Below, piece by piece: positions 33,597 through 53,478 of a stretch of DNA of 64,000 bases. Position 1 is the first letter of the stretch; each line of letters opens with the position of its first letter. A program made the translations under genes and the position numbers. The notes under the pieces were generated by a model. That model searched no databases and was not told the origin of the DNA. It was given only the letters and a program-made list of their open reading frames with translations. The stretch comes from Diphasiastrum complanatum (lineage: Eukaryota > Streptophyta > Lycopodiopsida > Lycopodiales > Lycopodiaceae): positions 48,678,451 through 48,742,450 of the forward strand of contig CM055104.1 in assembly GCA_029204225.1 (NCBI GenBank), written 5' to 3'.

Positions 33597-35107
33597 TATT
33601 TTCTTTCGTGTAGCTGATATTATGATGTTCATGGCTTTTGTCTGTCGTGCATGGGTTGACAGCCATCGAAAGCAGAATCAGAGGTTGGAATGGACACCCT
33701 TGGTTGATAGAGTGAGTCGCCTTTATCAAACGGATTGCATAAGAGTGGGCATCGGCTTCACGCAACTTTAACTTCAATGTAAACTATTGATAAAGCATGT
33801 ATGTGTGTAGTTTTTTTTTATTTTAATGTCTTGCAAGCGATAAGCTATCCTCTTGAACCATTGTCAATTTAATGGATGGTCATGGTAAATAGAAGGTACT
33901 GGACTTGACACGACAAGCCAACTCATTTGGTTGAAATAACTCGGTTCAGCTTCCTCTCATTTTTATAGATTTAACTAGCCTAGAATGATACGATAAATTT
34001 CTTGAAAAGATATTGTTGTAATCTCTCTATAAACATCAAGAAGATTATGTCGTATCCGTCTGTGGCTATTATCATGTATCCAAACGACTATTATCAACAT
34101 TATATGTTGGAGCAACCAATAATTAAAGCCATTGCCGATTCCCGTGATACAACGTTAATATAAATACACAAAATGCATATTTTATTATTCAGTACCAAGT
34201 GATAGACAGTGGACATGCTTAGTAGTTGTTGGTAATTCCAATTAAAACCGTGGGTGTTGGTGCGGGAAAATAACAACGAGTACACTTTATAAAATAACTA
34301 GATCTTACTAGCATTCAAAAGATACATCAAGAGCTAAACACAATAGAAGTGCTGCGCTTGACCTACATAAGCCAAGAATCCAGGATGTCCTACATCATGC
34401 ACTATTCCAAGAAGCATGCTCTAGTTTTTACTTTAGCATGTACTCAGCTTAGCTTGTAGTTAAACTTAACTTGTATTTAAACTAGACTTGACTCGTAGTA
34501 GAATAGGTCCTAGAAAATGGAATAGATAATAAACCATGACCTCAGGAGGAATACTAGTTAATTATTATTTCTCACACTCCTTGGTTATCAACTACTCCAA
34601 GCGAGTTTCTAAATTTCAAAAAATTTCTCTATACCACTTGCCCCTTGGTAAAGATATTTGCCACTTGGCCATTTTCAATGTTTCCCTCTTGAAATCTTTC
34701 TTGTATGTATGTAGTGTTGTTGCATCCAAATGTGTTTGATCCTGCTATAAAAAACATGATCCTTTGCCAATTGGATACAGCTTTGGTTGTCACATTGTAG
34801 TGTTGTAGGACCCTCTTGCTTCTTGTGAAAATCCTTCTGAATCTGCTTGAGCCAAACTGCTTCACATGCAGCAATTGTAGCTGCATGATACTTTGCCTTT
34901 GTAGAAGATTGCTATAGTAGACTGCTTTTTGGAATTGCATTTAATACAACCAATTCCAAAACATCTTCTATTTTTAGCATCTCCATCCCCAGCCAAACGA
35001 AGATGCCAAAGCTATAATTGTCCTTGTGGTATTCATCTTTGCAACTAGTGCAATGGTTTCTTCTTAATCAATGCTCTCTTGTTGAGAGCATAAGCTTTTG
35101 CTAAAAC
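33597..35107 (-). repeat. Inverted copy of Copia H fragment
   Basis: Reverse complement of about 51340-52858 with very few differences by eye. It contains the end of an RT start segment, the RNase H relic (34577 to about 35107), the LTR (34255-34576, TGTGAG...CCAACA on the minus strand) and about 650 bases of the sequence downstream of the LTR. Since the downstream flank is shared, this is a segmental copy, not an independent insertion. Confidence 0.85.
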
Positions 35108-35158
35108 ATAGTACTACTATTGATATCATAGCAAAAATTCACAAAATTTCCCGAACCT
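35108..35158 (+). repeat. 51-bp patch shared with the hAT MITE
   Basis: 47 of 51 bases match 53240-53290, inside the MITE at 52998-53443. All four differences are T or A here against C or G in the MITE. The patch sits exactly between the inverted Copia H copy and the right arm of duplication B, like filler DNA at a repair junction. Confidence 0.6.
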
Positions 35159-35291
35159 CATTCTACACTTGAAAATTGTTGATTTTGACAATGAATCAAC
35201 CTAGCACAATCTAAAATTGATGGCGTCTCCAGATCACTCACTAGATTTGGCTTCTCTACCAAATATAGTTTGCAACAAAGCTCTGATACCA

Positions 35292-35929
35292 TGTGAAAAA
35301 ATCAGATCACAAATACCTAATTATGTCCCTTGATTTTTGACAAATTTGGAGAGCACATCTAGCGTCAGTACAAATGTGAAAATCATGTATCAACTGTACA
35401 AAGAAGATAAAAACTTAACAAGTACTTGTCATAAACACTCTAAATATGATAATTTATTGTCCTTGTCCGTACAAAAGTTGTATAATAACAGTACTCTCAC
35501 TTGTGAACTCATATACATAAAAAAAAAAATTAGCATGCTACACAAGATCTCATAATATCACCACCAAGATGCAAAGAATGGATGTAGAAACCCAAAAAGA
35601 GATCTTTCACAAGAATGAATGAGAGAGATAAATTTCTTCCACAATGTGTATGCCTATTTATAACAGTCTTTAGGCCTATTTGGATCATCTTGTCTAAGCT
35701 TATCAACTTATGGAAGTTTCTAGATACTTGCCAAAAATCTAGATCTAACATGACTAGATTCAATGTATCTTTACTAACCAATTAGAGTAGATCCAAATTT
35801 GACTTAATCCACCTATATACTAGCTAAAAATAATAAAGACACTATTTTAAGTCTTTATTAACATAAAGAAATGTATCTCTAAGTTGAAAAGTCACATTGG
35901 TCTCCAAATTGTCGAAATAGAAAACTTGA
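35292..35929 (-). repeat. LTR of family B, right arm, inner copy
   Basis: Reverse-complement LTR that ends internally at the same leader-LTR junction as in the left arm (CAACTTAACTC-like, here AAACTTGACTC). Its primer site is 35280-35291 (GCTCTGATACCA on plus), followed by about 115 bases of leader down to 35163. Confidence 0.8.
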
Positions 35930-36084
35930 CTCAAATTCTATATGCAAAAGCTAAGAATTGGATATAGAATCTGAAATAATGATATAAATCTACCTAGCAC
36001 ACTCTAGAATTGATGACGATCACAAATCACTCACTAGAATTGGCTTCTCCTCCAAATATAATTTGCAACAAAGCTCTGATACCA

Positions 36085-36745
36085 TGTGAAAAGACCATAT
36101 CACAAATACCTAATAATGTCCCTTGATCTTTGGCAAATTTGAAGAGCACATCTAGCTTCATTACAAATGTGAAAATCATGCATCAACTACACAAAGAAGA
36201 TGAAAACTCAACAAGTACTTGTCATAAACACCTTAGATATGATAATTTATTGTTCTTGTCCGTACAAAAGTTGTACAATAACAGTACTCACACTAATAAA
36301 CTCACATACATAAAAAATAAAATTAGCATGCTACACACAAGATCTCACAATATCACCACCAAGATGCAAAGAATGGATGTAGAAACCCAAAGAGAGATCT
36401 TTCACAAGAATGAATGAGAGAGATAAATTTCTCCCACAATGTGTATATCTATTTATAACAGCCTCTTGACCTATTTGGATCATCTTGCCTAAGCTTATCA
36501 ACTTATGGAAGTTTTTAGATACTTGCCAAAAACTTAGATCTAACATGACTAGATTCAATGTATCTCTACTAGCCAATTAGAGTAGGTCCAAATTTGACCT
36601 AATCCACTTATATACTTGCTAAAAATTAAAAAAGACACTATTTTAAGTCCTTGTTAACATAAAGAAATGTATCTCTAAGTTAAAAAGTCACATTAGTCTC
36701 TAAATTGTCAAATTAGACAACTTAATTAGTTGACAATTTTTCACA
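36085..36745 (-). repeat. LTR of family B, right arm, outer copy
   Basis: 661 bp, TGTGAAAAATTG to TTTTCACA on the minus strand, with its primer site at 36073-36084 and a shortened leader down to about 35930. The flank beyond 36745 is the reverse complement of the flank left of 31170. Confidence 0.85.
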
Positions 36746-37099
36746 ATGAGGTCATCATTGACTTTCATTGTTGGCATATCCTCCTCGACGTCATTGTCTT
36801 CAAACGTGTGTTTTTTTCAAAGAAAAACTTGTTGAAAAAAAAAAGTGTGTCGTGTGTAAGAAACAAAAATAGCTCGAAAAGAAACGAACTCGAAACTCGA
36901 ACGAGAAACGAACTCGAACAAAAAGTGTTCGTGCGCAACGGAATGAGAAATATTACTCTTTTCCTAAAGAGAAAAAAAATAAAATATCTTTTGAGAAGGC
37001 CCTTTTCAAGTATGGAACTCTTGTAATGCCTATTGATGATAGTCCCTGGATGTCTCTACAAATACACCTGTGATATAGGGTTAAGCACACACAACAACA

Positions 37100-38870
37100 A
37101 AATGCGTGATTTCTGATACAAGGTTCCGACGGATTCAAAAAAATTTCATACTTCGTCGAAAGCCGACATAATAATACGTCGGAATCCGACGCAAAAAAAA
37201 AAAAAATTGCCAAATTTTTTTTCTTTTTTACAGACGTCGAATTCTGACAGCCAATAAAAATGTCGGACGACATCCCATTTCGGAGACTGCAACTTTTTAA
37301 ATGAATGACGTCACCTATCCGTGCAAAAAAAAAAAAGCACAAAACAAACGTCGGATTCCGACGGATAATACAGATGTTAGAATTCGATGTCCGTGACCGA
37401 ATTCTCAAAGCCACGTCATTTTTCTAGAATTTTCCTATTTTTTATTCTTGTAGGAGATTGTTGGAGATCGGCTTTTGGCGCTTCTTCTCAACTCTATCAA
37501 TTCTATTTGTCTCATTCCAAATACGATTCCTTTGTTTTGTTATGTGCAATTAAAATTTCTTTCTTTGTAACTTTTTCTTGTACACTATCTTCCTTGTATT
37601 GTATATTTTGTGTAGTTAAACACAAATATGTGTCTTAGTAATTCATGATCATGAGCGAATGAGAGAGAAAGAGAAGGATGTGTGTGAGAGACATGAGAGA
37701 GAGCAAAAAAATATAGATAGAAGAGTTTGATTTAATATTATGTTTTTTTGTAAATTTTAGGATTTAAATTTAATGTTATGTTCTTTGTGAAATAGTGTGA
37801 GACTGAGAGCTCTTGAGGTTTGAATGAAGATCATAACCAGCTCCACCATCAAAGATGTAGAGCTACCACTTTTTCTCACTGATTGATTCAATATGGCTAT
37901 CTTGTTGCTACTCCCTATCGAGCCATAAAGGATAATTCATCCTTGTCTGATACATGTAAAATGAGATATCAGCTAGAGAAAGCTAGTGAAGTGTGCTCGC
38001 TATGATGGCATTTCTGTTGAAAATCAGAACTCAAAATGAACTTTGAATAGTGCCATTGACTCACTATCTCCGTTGGAAGATTGAAATATCTTGGCTATGG
38101 GGTGCTTAATTATCTTTGCTCTGAGAGTTAGAACCCAGTTTTCTTTGCAAGATATTTGGAGAGCTGGCCTACCATCGTTGCTAGATGAATGAGCCATCTA
38201 ACCATTCAATCACATTATAGTCGTTAAGGAATTGAACGTTGACTTCCAAAATACTTAAGGATTATTGCTTATTTCCAAAAGAGAGTTGAGAGATGTGATT
38301 ATTAACATCGTTATCTCTATAATACATCTAACCATTGCTACTGCTACTTTGCAAGCCTTCACTATACCTATGAGTATTAGCTATGAAAAAAAGTCATCAC
38401 TAAGCTAGTTGTCAAATCAGAAACTCAGCTAATTGAGCCTTCACGACCATGAAAAGGGAGCTTGCAACTGTTGTCTAAAGCTAATCGATCAACGACCATT
38501 GAAAACTCACTGATTTATTGTCAATGGGAGCCCTCATGGCTGTTCTACTTGAGAGCAGTTCTGTCCTAGCAAATGACAGAAGCAAAGTGACAAACATAGT
38601 AGAATCAATTGAAGCATTCATGACTAGCACTTCTTCACTTTCCGGCTACATATGCACTCTAAAATAGGTATGGCTTTATCTCTTTTCAGTTCGTTTCATC
38701 TATGTCATTTTTCGTAATCATTGATTTTTCGTATGCACTTCGAATTCCTGTCGATTAGAGTATGTTTGGTTTTTGCCAAGGTTTTCTTTTTGCCACGTGG
38801 ACGTCGGATTTCGACAATCCGGCCACGTGGACGTCGGATTCCGACGTCCCCGTGGCAAAAAAAAAAAAAA
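37100..38870. repeat. Region bounded by CGTCGGAATCCGACG-type palindromes
   Basis: At 37130-37395 at least four near-palindromic words occur (ACGTCGGAATCCGACGC, GACGTCGAATTCTGACAG, ACGTCGGATTCCGACGG, TGTTAGAATTCGATGTCC). At 38795-38855 two tandem copies of GGCCACGTGGACGTCGGATT occur. Poly-A or poly-T runs lie beside most of them. Repeated subterminal palindromes are typical of some DNA transposons, but I found no terminal inverted repeat or transposase. The part between them (37400-38780) has no convincing gene. Confidence 0.35.
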
Positions 38871-39647
38871 AGATTGACACAAGCATTTGAAAATAACGTC
38901 AGGAGCTTGCTTAGTACTTACCCTCTTAATATTTGTCATTAAACTCAATCACATCACTGTTTAATTGGATGGCTAGTGCTTAAGTATTCTCAACGAATCT
39001 CTTCCACAAATTAGATACCAGATTATGTTGAGAAACAATCACAATATAAACTTGAAAGCTACAAATACCATGCAAAGTCTGCAACGTTAAACAACATGCA
39101 ATCTACTTCCTAATAAACATATAAAAAATGCAAATCATTTGAGAACCTACACTACATTGTCCAGCATTTACAAATTTCATAGTTCCCAAAGAAAACAAAC
39201 TGTTTAAAAAAAATTTGCGAAGTCTCGAAGTGAGCTAGCACCAAAATTAATTGGGGCAAAAAAAAATCCAAAAATTTGAAACTTCATATTTAAGAAAAAA
39301 ATATTTAAAAAACACATTAGAATCTCCAAAAATTTGGACCAAATATGCTCAGAAGACTACAAAATTGAGATTTCTTGAAACCATGCTTCCAATAATAGAA
39401 ACTAATAGCACACAACAAAGGACTTGACTAAGTTTATGTCTTTTTCTTCAGTAGATCTTTGGAGCCTTTTTAAAAACAAAAACCACAAGTTGAAATACCA
39501 AAGAAACAAACTCTCAAAAAACAAGAGAAGCACAACTTCAATGTGCAAAGAACATTTAAATGCAGCATAAAGCCTTCAAAGTCACATGGAAGAAGCAAAT
39601 ACAAGGAGGACAACAAATTAGATGTAAGTAAGGTTCAACACTCTTAC

Positions 39648-47919
<8,272 letters not shown>

Positions 47920-49867
47920 CTCCAATGTTGTTTATAGAACTGTTACCCATGCAACAGTCAGTGTTTTAATAGGCAAATAATAACTTAAAAGAGAGTTCGA
48001 AAATTTTATCTACACAATCAATAATATCTTTGATACTATATGTTTTCCAAATATCTAAAATATTTTGATAAATAGTGTGATATTAAGAAGTTCATTTGTG
48101 AAGCTCTATGGCACATGGCTTTTGAATTGATAATTGAAGTACGCACTTGAAAATTCAAGCTATTTACCCTACATTCTGCGAAGAAGTTGCCTAACCATTA
48201 AATTTCCATGGAGGTGCAAGTAGGTCCTTAATCCTTTATGACTAAATGTCCCAAATTCATTCAACATGGGTTGAAGAGTCAAATGTAGATTTAAAGGCCT
48301 TAATCTGGCAAACCATCATAGAATGTCCTGAACTCCATGAAAAATATAAGCTTATTCGGAACATCATCAACTTTTTATTGTAATTGTTACTAGTTAAACA
48401 CCTAAAATCCTAAAACTTGGAAGCATGTTGAAACGTTTCCTGGCAAATGGTGCTTACAACTGCAATGGTAGACTAGTCACTCGTGCAATAAAAATGGAAT
48501 GGATAATAACGGTAAGCTGATACAAATGAAGTCACATCCAAAAGGGCTAAAACATTTCTTCTAAGCTAAATGATATGTAATCTGATCTGATTAGTGCTAG
48601 CACTCACTCTTCTAGATTTACAAACAAAAAATCTATCCATAATGTTTTTTAACAGTTTAGATTCAGTTTTAGCTGCAGGATGTTTGTTGATGGATTGGTG
48701 AGGAATCAATTTGTCCAGAATGAATAAACTAACCGTGGCTAGGATCTGCGGTAGTGACTGCTTGGTAAACTTGTATGAATTCCAGAAGAAGAAACAGCTG
48801 TAGATATTGCACGAATGGTTGCTCGGGTTCGTGGGTCGGCTGTTGGATCTATGCCTTTCAATTGCTAGCAGCAATTCTATGGGTCTTGCCAATGCCTTGA
48901 GGGCGCTCACTGTTCATCGCTGATCCTTTCAACCTGTACCTTCTTAGACTGGTGCAAGAGCGTTTTTCAGTAGTATGGATCTGGAACGTGCATCTGGAAA
49001 TGAATTCCAGCAGTATAATGTATGCTTATTCACCTTTTCATGGGCGCATGAGGGATGATTGAAGGAGCTGCGATGGAGGTGTTTGTGGCTGAAGCGCAGC
49101 TATGGCAGCTTCTATTTCCAACTCAGGTAGCTGTGAGGGAGGAGCGCGAGCAGCAGAGGAAGCAGCAGGTCGCTTTTTCCCAGCCAAAACTGCCGTGGGA
49201 GAAGAACCCGATGGTAAAGGAGGCTGTTATGACCGTGGGAAGTGTTGATCGTCTATCGCCTTGCATGCTTACCTTTGAAACCTTGTTAGGGTTTGAAGGG
49301 CCTTTAGGGTTGCATTGAAACCTTGGGGGATAGCATGGCTATTTCCTTTTTGCTAAGGGGAGCTGGTGCATGATTGTGGAACGACCATTTTTTTGGATGC
49401 ATGGCTATCTGCAATGGTAATGGCTGTCGCATGCCAATAGCCTAGAGTTATAGCTATGGTGAAAGCGATCGTCGATTCGGAAGGGGGATTATCGGGAAAA
49501 TCTACCTGAATCGACAATGTGAATGGAATTATCAATTCTTCGGTCTGTAACCGAGGAATTGGTTGGTGAAATAATTTTGATTGTCGGTTAAATCCTAATT
49601 GTCAATCCATAAACTATGTTCGTGGATTTAGGATTGACGGCAAATTATTAAACTTTTCTCGTTTTTTTTCAAGCAGGTACCAGGTAGTCGGAATTTTGGT
49701 CCTGGTACCGTGCTATTTAACGGTTCAACTTTGGAGTAAGGGTACTCCCAAGGAATAGAGTTAAATTGTGTTTGTGGATTTCTTTAAGTCCATATATTTT
49801 CTTCGTTTTTGGTCGGTAAAGCACCCATGGTTTGTTGCGGTGTGTTCTAATTGACTTTGGTCATTAG
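47920..49867. other. Upstream region of SAS10, no firm gene
   Basis: No protein I can name. A GC-richer open segment at 49055-49318 (plus) and the overlapping minus frame are both open for 60-90 codons but unrecognised. Telo-boxes near 49286 are listed separately. Confidence 0.4.
49286..49311 (-). promoter_or_regulatory. Two telo-box motifs (AAACCCTAA type)
   Basis: On the minus strand AAACCCTAA is complete at 49286-49294 and a second, AACCCTAA, lies at 49304-49311. Telo-boxes are common in promoters or 5' leaders of plant ribosome-biogenesis genes, which fits SAS10 on the same strand, 1.4 kb downstream. Whether they belong to its promoter is inference. Confidence 0.35.
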
Positions 49868-49942
49868 GAACTGGACGAGCAAAAGCTTTTTGGCAAGATA
49901 CTTGTTGAACTTGAGTTTCAGTTTGCGCTAATGAAGGGACCG
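49868..49942 (+). other. Possible unassigned exon
   Basis: 75 bases open in one frame between GGTCATTAG and GTAGGAATG encode ELDEQKLFGKILVELEFQFA plus five residues. An in-frame stop is formed by the acceptor TAG, as expected for an exon border. I do not recognise the protein and found no firm partner exons, although the same frame continues with two stops to about 50130. Confidence 0.25.
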
Positions 49943-51100
49943 GTAGGAATGAATGGCTTGTAGAACTCTTTATTCGGCGAAGATATTTTGTTGAATACAG
50001 TAAGAGGTGTTCTCAAATCCCCATTCATGAACTTTTACTAGTTATGCAAGGCGCTTTTACTATATGTCTATGAGAATTCTCGATACCTTAGCTTAGCCGA
50101 TGGAACTTTGAGAAGAAATGGATATCAGGGTTAGTGAATGTGCTTGTATTATGTAATTTGGATTTGGAAATCCTTGTAGGGAAATTGCATAATACCAATT
50201 ATGGAGTAATTCCATAAATAACTTGTTATACCGGAATTCATTTAGTTGAGTTCATAAGAAATATCTCTTATGACCATGAGAATGGGAGAGGAGATGGGAC
50301 TATTTCCATAGACCCATCCATGTTGTAGCCCAAATTCTACACCTTGTGGTGGATACCAGACGTCCGGGTGACACATAGCTCCATCAAGGATGGGTGATAT
50401 TGCGCATATTAAATCAGGAGTGTTGCGAGTCTTGTTTATTTGTTTACATTCTTTGGCCTATGCAGTCTGTAGACTGACACATGGTCTGGTTCTTTGCCCA
50501 TAGGCCCGATTCTAAGGAACATAGAGCAAGATACACCATACAGTGAAGTTTGAGCAAAGCCTATGGCCTTTTGATCGAGAGTAGTGTCAGATGAGGGAGG
50601 ATCAATTGCGACCTGTATAAAGAGACAACATTAAAATTATCAACATTGAATCTAATTGAGAGAGATTCAATATGGTTCAAGGTTTAGGGTTTTGAACATA
50701 GAGAGAGGGAGAGAGATTCAATATCATTTTAAAGTGTTTGCTATGGTTCTCTATTCGTCCATTCATGAAGCAACAACTTCACCAAGTGTAGCATACTTTT
50801 AGGTTGGCACTGTATAATGCATTGTATTTTGTTGAGCACATTGGTTGATTCACGTTTCTATCACAAGGTTTGAGATGGGTGCTTATGCTTCATAATTGTT
50901 GTCAGTTTGCTACACATACAGATCACGTGATTTCATTTCACTTTAATACATAAATAGAGATGTTATAAAGAATCACTTAATGGCCCAAAACTGGACTGCA
51001 CTCTCTTGAAACTCCTGGTAAACTAGGTAAATAAATTGCTCTTGAAATACCTTAAATCTAATAGCCATATTGCCATTTAAAATAAAAAAATTGCATTCCA
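49943..51100. other. No gene seen
   Basis: Non-coding by inspection, with purine-rich stretches near 50695-50730. Nothing I can name. Confidence 0.4.
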
Positions 51101-51189
51101 GAAAACCCTAATGAAAAATACAGGATCACGTTCTGGAATGTGGGTTGCATCTTTTAAATAAGTTTCAAAAGAAGATTCATGGAGATATG

Positions 51190-51869
51190 TTATGTATGAG
51201 GAGATTGGTTAAATAATGAGGAATGAGACATGGGATCTTGTGGACCTCTCAACTACCTTCAAGGGCTATTGGTTGTAAAGTGGTTTACAAGACAAAGTTC
51301 CGAATATGATGGTACTATAGACAAATAAAAGGCAAGGCTTGTAGCAAAAGCTTATGCTCTCAACAGGAGGCCATTGATTAAGAAGAAACCATTGCACTAG
51401 TTGCAAAAATGAATACCACAAAGGACAGTTATAGCTTTGGCACCTTCGTTTGGCTGGGGATGGAGATGCTAAAGATAGAAGATGTCTTGGAACTGGTTGT
51501 ATTAAATGCAATTCCAAAAAGCAGCCTACTATAGTAGTCTTCTACAAAGGCAAAGTATCATGCAGCTACAATTGCTGCATGTGAAGCAGTTTGGCTCAAG
51601 CGGATTTAGAAGGATCTTCACAAGGAGCAAGAGGGTCCTACAACACTACAATGTGACAACCAAAGCTGTATCCAATTGGCAAAGGATCATGTTTTTTATA
51701 GCATGATCAAACACATTTGGATGCAACAACACTACATACATACAAGAAAGATTTCAAGAGGGAAACATTGAAAATGGCCAAGTGGCAAATATCTTTACCA
51801 AAGGGCAAGTGGTATAGAGAATTTTTTTGAAATTTAGAAACTCGCTTGGAGTAGTTGATAACCAAGGAG
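51190..51869 (+). pseudogene. Copia H: RT start joined to RNase H (internal deletion)
   Basis: MRNETWDLVDL and YKTKF..DGTID-like pieces (51210-51330) are the start of a Copia RT domain, continuing to APSFGW (about 51445). The sequence then goes straight to GDGDAKDRRC and NSKKQPT, part of RNase H, to the purine tract CCAAGGAG at 51862-51869. The RT core with YVDD is missing. Many stops. A second, inverted copy of the right part of this unit lies at 33597-35107. Confidence 0.75.
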
Positions 51870-52190
51870 TGTGAGAAATAATAATTAACTAGTATTCCTC
51901 CTGAGGTCATGGTTTATTATCTATTCCATTTTCTAGGACCTATTCTACTACGAGTCAAGTCTAGTTTAAATACAAGTTAAGTTTAACTACAAGCTAAGCT
52001 GAGTACATGCTAAAGTAAAAACTAGAGCATGCTTCTTGGAATAGTGCATGATGTAGGACATCCTGGATTCCTGGCTTATGTAGGTCAAGCGCAGCACTTC
52101 TATTGTGTTTAGCTCTTGATGTATCTTTTGAATGCTAGTAAGATCTAGTTATTCATAAAGTGTACTCGTTGTTATTTTCCCGCACCAACA
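51870..52190 (+). repeat. 3' LTR of Copia H
   Basis: 321 bp, TGTGAGAAATAATAATTAAC to TTCCCGCACCAACA, right after the purine tract. The inverted copy is 34255-34576. Both ends follow the Copia pattern TGT..ACA. Confidence 0.7.
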
Positions 52191-52997
52191 CCCACGGTTT
52201 TAATTGGAATTACCAACAACTACTGAGCATGTCCACTGTCTATCACTTGGTACTGAATAATAAAATATGCATTTTGTGTATTTATATTTTGGACGTAGAT
52301 GTAACGCTGTATCACGGAAATCAACAATGGCTTTAATTATTGGTTGCTCCAACATATAATGTTGATAATAGTCGTTTGGATACATGATAATAGCCACAGA
52401 CGGATACAGCATAATCTTCTTGATGTTTATAGAGAGATTGCAACAATAACTTTTTAAGAAATTTATCGTGTCATTCTAGGCCAGTTAAATCTATGAAAAT
52501 GAGAGGATGCTGAACCGACTTATTTCAACCAAATGAGCTGGCTTGTCGTGTCAAGTCCAGTACCTTCTATTTACCATGACCATCCATTAAATTGACAATG
52601 GCTCAAGAGGATAGCTTATCGCTTGCAAGACATTAAAATCAAAGAAAAACTACACACAGACAGGCTTCATCAATGGTTTAATCTGAAGTTAAGGTTGCGT
52701 GAGGCCGATGCCCACTCTTATGCAATCCGTTTGTCAAAAGCGACTCACTCTATCAACCAAGGGTGTCTAATCCAACCTCTGATTCTGCTTTCGATGGCTG
52801 TCAACCCATGCACGACAGACAAAAGCCATGAACATCATAATATCAGCTACACGAAAGAAAAGAAACACAAATGGAATCAAGCGTACCTTATGTCGCACCA
52901 TCGCCACACTTCGTATAATGATCGTGAACACGGGGAACAACTCCTACTCCAGCGCCAAAACCCTTCTAGAATGGAAATAGGGTATTAGGGTATTGTC
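52191..52997 (+). other. Flank of Copia H, partly duplicated in inverse at 33.6-34.25 kb
   Basis: 52191-52858 is repeated in reverse complement at 33597-34254. An open frame at 52623-52988 also has its counterpart in the other copy (minus strand, 33577-33777), but I recognise no domain. The frame reaches the target duplication of the MITE. Confidence 0.5.
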
Positions 52998-53443
52998 CAG
53001 TGTTGGGCGGGTATCACAATATCCGCCGGGTCAGGGTATTGTAGGTTTTTAAATAATTTAATACCAACAGAGTATCAACATAAGGAGGTATAGGAGTTGT
53101 AGACTGGTATAGACCGGGCTGGTATCACAAGGGTGATACCAGCTGGGTATACATGTACGAATTGCTAAAAATATATTTTTTAAAGAGCAATATCATAGTT
53201 TAAAATATAAAAAACCCGAAATATAAAAATATACTAAAAATAGTACTACTATTGATACCATGGCAAAAATCCACAAAATCTCCCGAACCTGGGTATCAAT
53301 ATGAATAGTAAAATAGTGAATACTAGGTGTCCGATTCTTGACCCTAGTATAGAAATCCATATACCAGTCGGGTCAGTTTTTTGATACCATGTTGATACCC
53401 ATTATTGATACCAGCCGCGACCCTATATACCCGCCCAGCATTG
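52998..53443. mobile_element. hAT-type MITE, 446 bp, with perfect 8-bp target duplication
   Basis: The left end CAGTGTTGGGCGGGTAT and the inverse of the right end, CAATGCTGGGCGGGTAT, agree at 15 of 17 bases. It is flanked on both sides by GTATTGTC (52990-52997 and 53444-53451), an exact 8-bp target-site duplication as produced by hAT transposases. It has no coding capacity. Internally it repeats GGTATCA/TGATACC words. An element of this kind needs a transposase in trans. Confidence 0.92.
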
Positions 53444-53478
53444 GTATTGTCACACCTCCTTTCTCCCACCTACATTTT

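Larger units (their letters stand above)
30930..36968. repeat. Large inverted duplication (element B region)
   Basis: The left arm (30930-32957) and right arm (35163-36968) are reverse complements of each other. From the outside in, each arm has about 230 bases of flank (GAACACTTT.TGTTCGAGTTCG-type), an LTR of about 655 bp, a primer site, a short leader and a second LTR lacking its first about 17 bases. The LTR family (TGTGAAAAAT...TTTTTTCACA) is related to that of element A. Because the flank outside the LTR is duplicated too, this is an inverted duplication of a chromosomal or composite segment, not only of an element. The spacer 32958-35162 holds other sequences. Confidence 0.8.

Noticed and set aside
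36953..37414. 153-codon open frame on the minus strand
   Set aside because: Crosses the border of the inverted duplication and the palindrome cluster; composition driven by poly-A runs.
38520..38664. Plus-strand segment encoding about 50 residues (LLSMGALMAVLLESSS...)
   Set aside because: Protein-like but bounded by stops, no start or splice context and no family recognised.
52623..52988. 121-codon open frame present in both inverted copies
   Set aside because: Its conservation is explained by the recent segmental duplication; no domain and no start context.
53000..53443. GGTATCA/TGATACC words in the MITE as a Copia primer-binding site
   Set aside because: They are internal repeats of the MITE; no LTR end precedes them and the match to the primer site stops after seven to nine bases.
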